From contig NZ_FOSL01000003.1 in the NCBI RefSeq assembly GCF_900114255.1, positions 131,501 through 195,500 of the forward strand: a DNA stretch of 64,000 nucleotides. The letters run 5' to 3'. Origin of the DNA: Neomesorhizobium albiziae. GTDB taxonomy: Bacteria > Pseudomonadota > Alphaproteobacteria > Rhizobiales > Rhizobiaceae. Under the pieces are notes generated by a model that ran no database searches, had not been told where the DNA came from, and saw only the letters and a program-made list of their open reading frames with translations. The translations under genes were made by a program, and so were the position numbers. This document shows, piece by piece, positions 9,327-19,345 of the stretch; the stretch's first letter is position 1, and each line of letters begins with the position of its first letter.

Positions 9327-9350
9327 GGAAAAGCCGGGCGTGCGCCCGGC
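9327..9350 (-). terminator. Rho-independent terminator of the first outer-membrane protein gene
   Basis: GCCGGGCG-GCGCCCGGC-type hairpin (9333-9350) with TTTTCC on the minus strand, 24 bases after the stop of the porin-like gene. Confidence 0.75.
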
Positions 9351-9373
9351 TTCGGTTGGCAATCGTACCGGCG

Positions 9374-10234
9374 CTACCAGAGATCGTAGCGCAGGCCGAG
9401 CTTGACTTGGTGATAGTCGATACCCTCGTTGATGACCGGGGCGCCGGCGCTGTCGAGAGAGACATATTTTGCCTGGGGCACCGCGAAATATTCATAGCCG
9501 AGATCGACCGATGCGTTCCTGCTGAAGCGATAGTTCACGCCCGCGCCGAGCGAATAGGCGAAATTGTACTGGCGTTCGGAAGTCACGCCGCCCTCGTAGA
9601 CCGACGGATCGTCGCATTCGAAGATGCTTGTCGTGTTTCCTACCGTCGAGGACTGATCGACGCAGTTGCGCGAGCCGGCCGCCAGCCGATAGGTGCTGTA
9701 GGCCACGCCGACGCCGCCGCCGATGAAGGGCGTGAAGCCTGAATAGGTGCCAAGGTCGACGAAAGCGTTGGCCATCATATTGTAGGCCTTGTTGCTGCCG
9801 GCGTTCGATCCTTCGCAATCGCGGTTGCGTCGTCCGGAGGCGACGGTCGATGAGCCGTCCGGGTTCGTCACGGTCACCGTCTGCGTGCCTTCGCAGGTGG
9901 TCAAGAAATCATCGGAAAACTTGCTGGTCGGCAACAAGCCGAAATTGAGCTCGCCCCGGAAATAGTCGGTAAAGTGATAGCCCATGCCGACGCTGGCGGA
10001 GACCGGGCTTTCGCTGGAGGTGAAGCCTGGCGGCACCTGGAAGTAGTCGTAGGGTTTGTTGACGCTGTATCCGACGTCGCCGCGCAGGTACCAGCCGGAA
10101 CCCACCTCCACCGGAACGAATTCCGGCGCCTCGTCGACGACGATCGGCGGATCGTAGTCCGCCGCCTGCCCCGGCATGGTTGCCAGGAACACGACTGCCA
10201 GCGCCGGCAGGATCAAACGCGAATGCAAAATCAT
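9374..10234 (-). CDS. Omp25-like outer-membrane beta-barrel protein
   Basis: A 286-residue predicted outer-membrane protein with an N-terminal signal peptide (hydrophobic L-I-L-P-A-L-A-V-V-F-L, cleaved near G-Q-A-A-D) followed by alternating beta strands such as G-S-G-W-Y-L-R-G-D-V-G-Y and a C-terminal aromatic-rich L-G-L-R-Y-D-L-W typical of barrel assembly signals. It belongs to the Omp25/Omp31 group of Rhizobiales. The ATG at 10234 is preferred over a TTG at 10261 because GGGGG lies eight bases upstream. A perfect CtrA box lies 76 bases upstream of the start. Confidence 0.85.
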   Translation of the reverse strand: MILHSRLILPALAVVFLATMPGQAADYDPPIVVDEAPEFVPVEVGSGWYLRGDVGYSVNKPYDYFQVPPGFTSSESPVSASVGMGYHFTDYFRGELNFGLLPTSKFSDDFLTTCEGTQTVTVTNPDGSSTVASGRRNRDCEGSNAGSNKAYNMMANAFVDLGTYSGFTPFIGGGVGVAYSTYRLAAGSRNCVDQSSTVGNTTSIFECDDPSVYEGGVTSERQYNFAYSLGAGVNYRFSRNASVDLGYEYFAVPQAKYVSLDSAGAPVINEGIDYHQVKLGLRYDLW

Positions 10235-10310
10235 GGCCCGAAACCCCCGCAGAATCGGCAACCGGCAGATATCCGGAAGCCCCCGTTTCGGAGCATTGTT
10301 AACTATAGTG

Positions 10311-10326
10311 GTTAAGTCACAGTTAA
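10311..10326 (-). promoter_or_regulatory. CtrA box upstream of the Omp25-like gene
   Basis: Read on the minus strand, TTAA-CTGTGAC-TTAAC fits the full CtrA consensus TTAA-N7-TTAAC. It lies 76 bases before the ATG at 10234. A further TTAA at 10299-10302 gives a spaced half site. In Brucella, CtrA is known to control Omp25 abundance. Confidence 0.7.
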
Positions 10327-10385
10327 GGATAACAAGAGGTTACGCCGTTCCAGGCGCCGCGCGATCGCGAAGCGCTTGCACAAAG

Positions 10386-10413
10386 AGAAACCGCCCAGCG
10401 GAGCCGGGCGGTT
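10386..10413 (-). terminator. Rho-independent terminator of the second outer-membrane protein gene
   Basis: AAACCGCCC-agcggagcc-GGGCGGTTT hairpin; on the minus strand it ends in GGTTTCTCTTTG. It lies 69 bases after the stop at 10482. Confidence 0.7.
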
Positions 10414-10481
10414 TCATCAAGCTTGACTGTTTTACTTGGAGGCGGCGGCTCGTATGCCGCCACAGGCTTGGCGCCAACGCG

Positions 10482-11261
10482 CTAGTACAGGGCGTAGCGA
10501 ATGCCGAGCTTGAAATCGTGCGACGTCAGGTCCTTGAATACCATGCCGTCATTGGGCAGCGTGAAGGCCGGGTCGTCGTTGTTGAGCGGCCCCGTCACGG
10601 CATCACCCAGCGATACGTAGCTGTAGCCGAGATCGACGGTCATGCGATCGGTGGCTTGTATTCCAAGGCCGGCGTGCAATGCCCAGGCAAAGTTCCATTT
10701 GCTCCGTTCTTCCGCCCAGGCGGCGCCGCTCATCAGCTCGTTTACGTCGCGGAATCCATCGATCGTATTGCGGGATGCGCCGATACCTGCGCCAAGGTAG
10801 GGTGTGACGCCGCTGAAATTGCCTAGATCGACATAGGCATTGGCCAGCATCAGCCATTCCGACTTCTGGGCGTTATAGTCGTTTGTCGTCAGACCGTTGA
10901 AGCTCGAATCCACCCAGTCGACGGCATTGAACTCGGATTTGCCACGGTATTCGACGGTCAGGTCGCCGCGGATCCAGTCCGTGAACTTGTACCCTACGCC
11001 GCCGCCGAAGAGTGGCGATGTGCCGAAAGTGCCCTGCTCGAACCAGCCATGCGAGATAATCGATGGATCGTTGTAAAGATCCGTGTCCAGCGTCTCGAGG
11101 TCCTGATTGGTCCCGCCGATGTAGCCGCGGATATACCAGCCACCGTAAACCGGAGGATCCACTGCCACGATCGGCGGATCGACAAGGTCGGCGGCGATTG
11201 CTGGCATTGCCACGCCAGCGAACAATGCGGCGACGAACGCCTGCTTGGCAAATCTGAACAT
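10482..11261 (-). CDS. Omp25-like outer-membrane beta-barrel protein (second copy)
   Basis: A 259-residue barrel protein with signal peptide M-F-R-F-A-K-Q-A-F-V-A-A-L-F-A-G cleaved at A-I-A-A-D, strands such as G-G-W-Y-I-R-G-Y-I-G-G, and a terminal L-G-I-R-Y-A-L-Y. It is a diverged paralogue of the neighbouring gene: both have the P-P-I-V-x-V-D segment after the signal peptide. The ATG at 11261 is chosen over an upstream alternative at 11336 because the signal peptide begins there and GAGAAG precedes it. A CtrA box lies 78 bases upstream. Confidence 0.85.
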   Translation of the reverse strand: MFRFAKQAFVAALFAGVAMPAIAADLVDPPIVAVDPPVYGGWYIRGYIGGTNQDLETLDTDLYNDPSIISHGWFEQGTFGTSPLFGGGVGYKFTDWIRGDLTVEYRGKSEFNAVDWVDSSFNGLTTNDYNAQKSEWLMLANAYVDLGNFSGVTPYLGAGIGASRNTIDGFRDVNELMSGAAWAEERSKWNFAWALHAGLGIQATDRMTVDLGYSYVSLGDAVTGPLNNDDPAFTLPNDGMVFKDLTSHDFKLGIRYALY

Positions 11262-11339
11262 ATTCTTCTCACCCCTGCGAAACCCGGTACCCCGCCGGCC
11301 CGGTGATTGAACTCCGGTTTGGATAATGGATTGCAAAGG

Positions 11340-11355
11340 TTAAGGGCTGTTTAAC
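11340..11355. promoter_or_regulatory. CtrA box upstream of the second outer-membrane protein gene
   Basis: TTAA-GGGCTGT-TTAAC is a full CtrA consensus; the opposite strand also fits (TTAA-ACAGCCC-TTAACC). It sits 78 bases before the ATG at 11261, almost the same offset as the box at 10311. Additional TTAA half sites at 11364 and 11384 make this a dense cluster. Confidence 0.7.
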
Positions 11356-11423
11356 CCTAATTCTTAACCACGTTTTACCTCGGTTAACGGGAGGTTTTCC
11401 TTGGAGGAGAACCTCTCCAGACC

Positions 11424-11453
11424 AAAAAGCCCGCCGGTGGGGCGGGCTTTTTC
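11424..11453 (-). terminator. Rho-independent terminator of glmM
   Basis: AAAAAGCCCGCC-ggtg-GGGCGGGCTTTTT is symmetrical with T runs on both strands, 21 bases beyond the glmM stop. It may work in both directions. Confidence 0.85.
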
Positions 11454-11474
11454 TCGCGATGGAAGAGTATTTGC

Positions 11475-12830
11475 TCAGGCCGCTGACTTGGCTTCCGAGA
11501 TGACCTCGACGATGTCGTTGACGACCTTCTCGACGAGGCCTGAATCGTCGCCTTCCGCCATCACACGGATAAGCGGTTCGGTGCCGGAAGGACGGATCAC
11601 CAGCCGGCCATTCTTGCCAAGCAGGCTGCGGGCGTCTTCGATCGCGGCCTTGACGGGCGCGCTTTCGAGAGGCTTGCCGCCGGAGAAGCGGACGTTTTTC
11701 AGAAGCTGCGGCACCGGCTCGAACTTCTTGCAGACCTCGCTGACCGGCTTGTCTTCGCGCTTCACGCAGGCCAGCACCTGCAGGGCCGAGACCAGCCCGT
11801 CGCCAGTGGTGGAAAAATCCGAAAGCACGATGTGGCCGGATTGCTCTCCGCCAACATTCAGGCCGTGGGCGCGCATATGCTCGACGACATAGCGGTCGCC
11901 GACCTTGGTGCGGTGCAGTTGCAGGCCGGCATCGTCGAGGAACCGCTCGAGGCCGAGATTCGACATCACGGTGGCGACCACGCCACCGCCGGCCAGGCGG
12001 CCGCTCTGGCTCCAGGATTCGGCGATCAGCGCCATGATCTGGTCGCCGTCGACCAGCGTACCGTTCTCATCGACGATGACCATGCGGTCGGCGTCGCCGT
12101 CCAGCGCGATGCCGATGTCGGCGCGCACCTCGTGCACCTTCTTGGCAAGGCTCATCGGATGCGTGGAACCGCAATCCTCGTTGATGTTGAAGCCGTTCGG
12201 ATCGTCATGGATGGCAATCACTTCGGCGCCGAGTTCCCAAAGGGCGGCGGGCGCCACCTTGTAGCCGGCGCCGTTGGCGCAATCGACCACGATGCGCAAG
12301 CCGGCCAGCGACATCGAGCCCTGCGGCAGCGTGCGCTTAGCGAACTCGATGTAGCGGTCATAGGCGCCGTCGATGCGCTTGGCGCGGCCGAGCGAATCCT
12401 GGCCGGCGAGCTTGATGTCGATCTCGCCGTCGAGCATCGCCTCGATATGGCCTTCGATCTCGTCCGACAGCTTGTAGCCATCCGGGCCGAACAGCTTGAT
12501 GCCGTTGTCGTGGTAGGGGTTGTGCGAGGCCGAGATCATGACGCCGATGTCGGCGCGCAGCGAGCGCGCCAGCATGGCGACGGCCGGCGTCGGGATCGGA
12601 CCCAGCAAGAGCACATCCATGCCCGCGGCGCAGAAACCCGCCACCATGGCGTTCTCGATCATGTAGCTCGAAAGCCGTGTATCCTTGCCCAGCACCACCC
12701 GGTGCCGGTGATTGCCGCGCTGGAACGATGCGCCGGCAGCCATGCCGACCTTCATCGCCACTTCAGCCGTCATCGGAAATTTGTTTGCCCGCCCGCGGAT
12801 CCCGTCCGTTCCGAAATAGCGTCCTGCCAT
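11475..12830 (-). CDS. glmM: Phosphoglucosamine mutase
   Basis: GlmM interconverts glucosamine-6-phosphate and glucosamine-1-phosphate on the way to UDP-GlcNAc for peptidoglycan and LPS. The 451-residue length is standard. The phospho-acceptor Ser102 lies in I-S-A-S-H-N-P, the metal loop is D-G-D-A-D-R, and the sugar-binding G-E-Q-S-G-H and phosphate-binding R-P-S-G-T-E-P segments are present. The ATG at 12830 ([13 protein letters not shown]) is the family start; the open frame to 12905 is spurious. In related genomes glmM follows ftsH directly; here about 4.4 kb separates them. Confidence 0.96.
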   Translation of the reverse strand: MAGRYFGTDGIRGRANKFPMTAEVAMKVGMAAGASFQRGNHRHRVVLGKDTRLSSYMIENAMVAGFCAAGMDVLLLGPIPTPAVAMLARSLRADIGVMISASHNPYHDNGIKLFGPDGYKLSDEIEGHIEAMLDGEIDIKLAGQDSLGRAKRIDGAYDRYIEFAKRTLPQGSMSLAGLRIVVDCANGAGYKVAPAALWELGAEVIAIHDDPNGFNINEDCGSTHPMSLAKKVHEVRADIGIALDGDADRMVIVDENGTLVDGDQIMALIAESWSQSGRLAGGGVVATVMSNLGLERFLDDAGLQLHRTKVGDRYVVEHMRAHGLNVGGEQSGHIVLSDFSTTGDGLVSALQVLACVKREDKPVSEVCKKFEPVPQLLKNVRFSGGKPLESAPVKAAIEDARSLLGKNGRLVIRPSGTEPLIRVMAEGDDSGLVEKVVNDIVEVISEAKSAA

Positions 12831-13029
12831 CTTGCTCAACTTCCCACGCCGATGTTGCCGCGGAGCATTGCCACAACAAGGGCGCGACTGGACATCACTT
12901 TCCATAAGTATTTGTTACGAAATCTTAGCAAACCGTTTCGCTTGTGCCAATTTCGCCACAACGGCTGACCCTGGGCGTATCGCGGAAGCCGCCATTTGCA
13001 GGCGGCATCACCTGAATATCGATACCCTC

Positions 13030-14178
13030 CTAGTGAAGGCCTTCGATCCATTGGCGTAGCAGCGCGACCGCCTGCGGATCGCCGATGTGGCGGCCAAGTT
13101 CAGGCATCATCACGCCGGCTTCCGTGCTTTCTACACGGTACATCAGGATCGAGCCGTCGGGATCGCCCGGCTTGATATCGAATTCCCGGCCGCCCGACCC
13201 ACGCCCGGCCGCCACCGGGCGTTTCAACACCCCGTATGCCACCGGATCCGTTTCGCCGAACGTCAGGAACAGGCCCGAATTGCTCGCCGGGCCTTCGCGG
13301 CGATGGCAGTGCGCGCAGTTGACATCGAGCCAGGCGCGCGCGCGCCCGTCGAGCGGCGCCGAAGCGTCGCGCCAGTCCGGAGCTTTCGGGGCGGCAGAGG
13401 CCGCCGGGGCGCCGCTCAGGATTTTCAGCGCGGTCCACTGCTCCAGCTGGTTCTTCGTCCCGCCGGCATAAGCGAAGTCGCCGTTCAGGTTGCGCGCCTT
13501 CGGCCCGAGCGGTGCGATCGAACCGTTGAAGGCGTGGCAGCCCTTGCACTGGTTCTTGTTGGGCACCGAATAGGTGAAAGCCAGCGGCGAACCGTCCGCC
13601 GTGACGGTTGCGATATCGACTTTGGCGCCGGCGATCTTCAGCGATGCGTTGGTCTGCTCGGCGTTCCAGAGATAGGCCCATGCCTGCCAGCCGCTCTCTT
13701 GCCGCAAGAGCACCCGCGTCTCGATCAGCCTGACGTTTTCACCGGGTTTGCGGTAGTCCGCCGGGAAAGCAAACGTCTTGACCAGTGCGCTTCCGACCGG
13801 AAACGCGAAGGCTTCGGTCTCGTCATAGGTAGCAGCCTTGCCGTCCGGCACGAACACGAAGCGAAGCTTCTGCGCATTGTCGGAAAAGAGCGGCGTGTTG
13901 AGCTGGAACGGCACGACGCCCGCCGCCGGCTTTTGCGCGCTGAGATCGTCGAAGAACCCGTATTCAGAAAGCAGCTTTGGCGGCTTTTCGGCAAGGATGG
14001 CGTCGAGCGAAGGAGTGGCGCGGGCGGGCTGGATGGCGACAAGCGAGAGCAGGATCACCAAAAACCAAATTGCGAAAAGCGAAGGTCGTCGATGCTCGCA
14101 CCCTACGTTGCCCCCCTCTGTCCTGTCCGGCAGGACAGAGGGGGGCGCGAAAGAATGCAGCGCTTCAAATGTGAGCAT
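13030..14178 (-). CDS. SO2930-type diheme c-type cytochrome
   Basis: A 382-residue exported protein with two covalent haem motifs, C-K-G-C-H in the middle and C-A-H-C-H further on, and an N-terminal hydrophobic signal (A-I-W-F-L-V-I-L-L-S-L). The V-P-N-K-N-Q-C-K-G-C-H context is typical of the diheme family paired with a parallel beta-helix protein. The ATG at 14178 has GAGAGG ahead of it and starts 20 bases past the stop of the beta-helix gene. About 30 residues between this ATG and the signal are encoded by a GC-rich palindrome (14110-14146), so the real start may be later. It is probably an electron carrier; the pathway is unknown. Confidence 0.85.
   Translation of the reverse strand: MLTFEALHSFAPPSVLPDRTEGGNVGCEHRRPSLFAIWFLVILLSLVAIQPARATPSLDAILAEKPPKLLSEYGFFDDLSAQKPAAGVVPFQLNTPLFSDNAQKLRFVFVPDGKAATYDETEAFAFPVGSALVKTFAFPADYRKPGENVRLIETRVLLRQESGWQAWAYLWNAEQTNASLKIAGAKVDIATVTADGSPLAFTYSVPNKNQCKGCHAFNGSIAPLGPKARNLNGDFAYAGGTKNQLEQWTALKILSGAPAASAAPKAPDWRDASAPLDGRARAWLDVNCAHCHRREGPASNSGLFLTFGETDPVAYGVLKRPVAAGRGSGGREFDIKPGDPDGSILMYRVESTEAGVMMPELGRHIGDPQAVALLRQWIEGLH
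14110..14146. repeat. GC-rich perfect inverted repeat inside the cytochrome 5' coding end
   Basis: Arms of 16 bp, GCCCCCCTCTGTCCTG and its complement, around the five-base loop TCCGG. It lies between the best ATG and the signal peptide of the cytochrome and keeps the frame open. Confidence 0.8.
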
Positions 14179-14198
14179 TGCACGCCTCTCGGAAAGCC

Positions 14199-15437
14199 TC
14201 ACGCTCCGCTGTCCTGCGGCAGCTTCACCGGCGCCGGCTCTGGCAGGCTGCCCTTGTAGCCGGCAATGTCGGTATCCGGCCACCAGCCCCACGGCAGCAT
14301 CAGTTGCGAGATCATCTTCAGATTGACGAAACTCGTGCCCTCGGCCTCGTCGATGTAGACGCGGTTTTCGGCAGCGGTCCACGAGAAGTACTCCGGAATC
14401 CGGGTCACGCCGTCCCAGACGATATCCGGCACCGGCGTGCCCGAGACATCGCTGATCGTCTTGCCCACCTCGCCGTCGGGCGCGCCGCCCCCTTCGCCAT
14501 AGGTATTGCCGTGCACGAAGACACCGCGCGGCACGAACATGTATTTGTCGTCCTCGTAGTCGTTCGGGTAAGCGGCGATCAGCACATGCGCGGTGGCGTT
14601 GCCGTCGAGCCGGTTGCCGAACACATGCACGTTGCGGTTGGCCATCACCATGATGCCCATGCCCTTCGGCACGATCGCCACCATGTTGCCCTTCGGCGCG
14701 AAATTCGGCGTGTCGTTGTCGATCACGTCATTGTCGAACACGCGGATGTCGTGGCCGCCCTGCACCGGCAGGTTGGGCAGGTCGAAAACCAGGATGCCGC
14801 CGGTGTTGCGGGTTGCCGTGTTCTTGTAGACATCGGCCTTGAACGAGTTCTCGATCTCGATGCCGGCGACGTTGAATTCGGCTCTGGAGTTGCGCACGAC
14901 GATGTTCTCGCTCTGGCCGACATAGATGCCCGCGTCGGCAGCACCCTTCACCGTAACCGCGTCGATCAGCACGTTCTTGGACGAGACGGGATAGACGCCG
15001 TAGGCGCCGTTCTTGGCATCCGGACCGTTGGTCCACTCGACCCTGAGCTTGCGGAACGTGATCTGGTCCGAGCCTTTCGACTTGACGCCGTCGCCTTTCG
15101 TATCCTCGACGGCGAAGTCCTCCAGCACGACGCGGTCCGAGGTCACCAAGAGCCCCTCGCCGGAGCCTGTCTGGCCCTTGAAGGAAAGGATCGTCGCATC
15201 CTGCCCGGCGCCCTTCACCACCACGTCGTCGACATCGAGCGACAGGCCTTCGGTGAGCTCGAACCGTCCGGCGCCGATCATCACCCGGTCGCCGGGCTTT
15301 GCCATGATCAGTGCTTCGACCAGCCGCTCCTCCGCGCCCTCGCCCGCTTCGACGGCAATGTCGGCCGCACGGACGGCGCCGGTCGAGACACCTGCCAGAA
15401 ACACCGCGCAAACGGCGCGCAAGAGCGATGGACGCAT
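14199..15437 (-). CDS. Exported parallel beta-helix repeat protein
   Basis: A 412-residue protein with a signal peptide (cleavage near V-R-A-A-D) and repeated beta-helix coils of the kind N-V-x-I-x-x, for example I-V-V-R-N-S-R-A-E-F-N-V-A-G-I-E-I. It matches the parallel beta-helix family that accompanies SO2930-type diheme cytochromes. Such folds bind or cleave polysaccharides, but no catalytic residue assignment is possible here. It is the first gene of a two-gene operon with the cytochrome and faces a TetR regulator across 62 bases. Confidence 0.82.
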   Translation of the reverse strand: MRPSLLRAVCAVFLAGVSTGAVRAADIAVEAGEGAEERLVEALIMAKPGDRVMIGAGRFELTEGLSLDVDDVVVKGAGQDATILSFKGQTGSGEGLLVTSDRVVLEDFAVEDTKGDGVKSKGSDQITFRKLRVEWTNGPDAKNGAYGVYPVSSKNVLIDAVTVKGAADAGIYVGQSENIVVRNSRAEFNVAGIEIENSFKADVYKNTATRNTGGILVFDLPNLPVQGGHDIRVFDNDVIDNDTPNFAPKGNMVAIVPKGMGIMVMANRNVHVFGNRLDGNATAHVLIAAYPNDYEDDKYMFVPRGVFVHGNTYGEGGGAPDGEVGKTISDVSGTPVPDIVWDGVTRIPEYFSWTAAENRVYIDEAEGTSFVNLKMISQLMLPWGWWPDTDIAGYKGSLPEPAPVKLPQDSGA

Positions 15438-15489
15438 CGAATTTTCCTCCCCTTAAAATCGCTTGACGATGGGCGCGCGCTGCCGCAAA

Positions 15490-15513
15490 GTCAAGAAAAA
15501 TGAAACAGTTTCA
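15490..15513 (-). promoter_or_regulatory. Promoter element and palindromic operator between beta-helix and TetR genes
   Basis: TGAAACAGTTTCA (15501-15513) is a perfect odd palindrome directly upstream of a TTGACT -35-like hexamer (15495-15490 on the minus strand) for the beta-helix gene, and it overlaps the ATG at 15500 on the plus strand. The likely ligand is the adjacent TetR protein. The -10 element is not obvious. Confidence 0.5.
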
Positions 15514-16144
15514 CTTTTCAAATGCAAAGGGCGGCGTGATAGCCATCGTGCCCCGACAGGTTCGCGCGCTGAAGACCCGCGACGCCCTGCTGGCCGCCGT
15601 GGAAGCGCTTGTCGCGGCCGAAGGAGCAGAGGCCGTCACCACCACGCGGCTGGCCTCGGTGACCGGCGTCTCCGTCGGCACCATCTACCGCTACTTCAGG
15701 GATCGCGACGCACTGCTTCTGGCCGCCTACGACGCCACGGTGACCCGCATCGTGCGGACCTGCGGCGCGGCCCTCGAGCAGATCGACCCGGGACTGCCCG
15801 TAGCCGATGCCGCCAGAAAACTGCTCGGGCTTTATCTCGACACCGCCGACGCCATTCCCGCGCATTCCGGCCTGCTCGCCGCAATGCGCGCCATCCGCCC
15901 GATCGCCGCCGACCAGGGCGGCAACAACGAGACAGCAATCGTCGGCGATCTCTTGGCGCCCTTCCTGCAGAAATTCACGGGCGCTGCCGACGTCGAACCG
16001 GCCCGCCTGCATTTCATGAGCGTACTTCTGGGTACGCTTGTCGATCTCTATCTCGTCACCCGCGACCGCGGCGAACGAACGCGGCTGCGCGGCGAGATCG
16101 AGGCCCACATGCTTCTGGCACTCGACAGGGCGCTCAGCCGGTAG
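15500..16144 (+). CDS. TetR/AcrR-family transcriptional regulator
   Basis: A 214-residue repressor with an N-terminal helix-turn-helix (T-T-T-R-L-A-S-V-T-G-V-S-V-G-T-I-Y-R-Y-F) and a variable ligand domain. It is divergent from the beta-helix/cytochrome operon and probably controls it. The start is uncertain: the ATG at 15500 lies in a palindrome and has only a purine run ahead, whereas a GTG at 15536 has AAAGGG just upstream and would give a 202-residue protein. The inducer cannot be predicted. Confidence 0.9.
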   Translation: MKQFHFSNAKGGVIAIVPRQVRALKTRDALLAAVEALVAAEGAEAVTTTRLASVTGVSVGTIYRYFRDRDALLLAAYDATVTRIVRTCGAALEQIDPGLPVADAARKLLGLYLDTADAIPAHSGLLAAMRAIRPIAADQGGNNETAIVGDLLAPFLQKFTGAADVEPARLHFMSVLLGTLVDLYLVTRDRGERTRLRGEIEAHMLLALDRALSR

Positions 16145-16567
16145 CAGCGCACAGCGGCGCGGCGGAATCAGCGCGCGCGGCGCATTGGCGGTGTCACCGG
16201 CACGTAGAAGCGCACGTGGATGAAATTTCCGCGCGAACGGAAAACAGCCGCGTTTTATGATGCCGTTCCAATGGCTTGAGTGCAGGCACGTCGGCAGCGG
16301 TGGCGAAAAGTGTTCACACCTGCCGGGAATGCATGAAAATGCGAGGTATCCGGCGCGGAAAGCAGCGGAAGCAGGGCGTTTGCATGCGACGTCACGGATG
16401 GCGGCGATCGCGTCGACACCCTTGGTTCGAGGAAGGGCACGAGGTCGGGTGAAAGCAATATGCGAAGGGATCGATGTGTCAGAATTTTTCAACCGATGGG
16501 CGATTGAATATTCTCACGACAACCGCAACAACTGATCATCAACGATGTGGATTCATCCGAGGCAATC
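16145..16567. other. Intergenic stretch without a convincing gene
   Basis: No frame here has a plausible ribosome site and recognisable product. A 92-codon frame at 16257-16535 has no family features. Base composition falls towards AT near 16480-16545. No terminator or repeat was seen. Confidence 0.5.
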
Positions 16568-16810
16568 ATGCCAAGTCCGCGATTGCCACCCGACATGGTG
16601 GAGAAGAATAACCGCAACGGTCGCACGGGAGGCTGCCACCGTTGCGGCAGCAAGGAACCCGGCACGGTTTCGGGCAACTTCGTTCCCGATTACCTGCCAC
16701 CGCATGCCTTGCCAGTATCCGGTCTGCAAAAAATCTATCCGTGCTGCCTGGCCTGCAGCCGGCTATTTGGGGCCACGCTCACGACCTTCCTGCGTGAGAA
16801 CGGACGATGA
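16568..16810 (+). CDS. Small zinc-knuckle protein, possible nuclease-type toxin
   Basis: An 80-residue protein of unknown function. Cys23-x-x-Cys26 (G-G-C-H-R-C-G-S) and Cys60-x-x-Cys63 (C-L-A-C-S) could bind one zinc ion. Between them lies G-N-F-V-P-D-Y-L-P-P-H-A-L, with Asp41 followed by a Pro pair. This C-x-x-C / D-x-x-P-P-x-A-L / C-x-x-C-S layout resembles C-terminal domains I associate with polymorphic toxins, but I cannot confirm it. ATG 16568 has GAGG eight bases upstream; a GTG at 16547 is an alternative. The stop overlaps the next gene as ATGA. Confidence 0.55.
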   Translation: MPSPRLPPDMVEKNNRNGRTGGCHRCGSKEPGTVSGNFVPDYLPPHALPVSGLQKIYPCCLACSRLFGATLTTFLRENGR

Positions 16811-17178
16811 GCGCGGTCTTCTGTATAGTTCCCCTCGAATTCAACAGTTTCTACATCGCCGGCTCGCGCAGGGTCCATGTGCCTTGCTCCGTGGACGGGC
16901 ATGCCTTCGCCGCTGACGAAAAATGCATCAATGTCGGATGCCGTATGTGGCAGGACGGCGACGTCGAAATCCATCTTGGTCGAGCCGCAGACTTCTTGCA
17001 TTACACCGAACCGCACGTCGAAGCGTTCCTCGAAACACCTCGAAAAAAGGTGTTGCTGTTCGATGCCAATTATCCGGAACTGATGTCGATCCGGACGGAC
17101 AGCGTGAAAACCCGCATCCGAATCTGGGCGAACCACGAAACCGAACCGGATCATGTCGTGGTGCAGGTTGGTGAGTAA
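16807..17178 (+). CDS. Hypothetical protein, possible immunity partner
   Basis: A 123-residue, mostly beta and acidic soluble protein with no signal peptide and no family I recognise. The start ATG overlaps the stop of the zinc-knuckle gene by four bases, so translation is coupled. A small acidic protein immediately downstream of a putative toxin is the usual shape of an immunity gene. That role is inferred only from arrangement and composition. Confidence 0.6.
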   Translation: MSAVFCIVPLEFNSFYIAGSRRVHVPCSVDGHAFAADEKCINVGCRMWQDGDVEIHLGRAADFLHYTEPHVEAFLETPRKKVLLFDANYPELMSIRTDSVKTRIRIWANHETEPDHVVVQVGE

Positions 17179-17237
17179 CCGCCCCCCGACTGCCTGCCGG
17201 CATCCTCTCCCACGTAAACGGGGAGAGGACCGCAGAC

Positions 17238-17272
17238 AAAAACGCCGCTGGATTTCTCCAGCGGCGTTTTCA
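17238..17272. terminator. Bidirectional terminator between the unknown pair and ftsH
   Basis: AAAACGCCGCTGG-atttct-CCAGCGGCGTTTT has T runs on both strands. It serves the convergent ftsH (stop 17294) and the upstream plus-strand gene. A short CCTCTCCC/GGGGAGAGG hairpin at 17203-17228 lies just before it and belongs to the GC-rich repeat type seen elsewhere. Confidence 0.85.
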
Positions 17273-17293
17273 TTTCAAAGCTTGTGAGCAGGC

Positions 17294-19234
<1,941 letters not shown>

Positions 19235-19345
19235 CAAATGTCCCGTGGGCGTCCCGGATGCGGGACCCGTCCGTGTGAGGTGTCGTTCGTAACATAGGGA
19301 GGACGCCTGCCCTTGCCAAGCGTAACCCGGTGTCTCGGTTAAAGC

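Noticed and set aside
16257-16535. A 92-codon frame in the spacer after the TetR gene
   Set aside because: No ribosome site, no recognisable domain, and composition unlike neighbouring genes.
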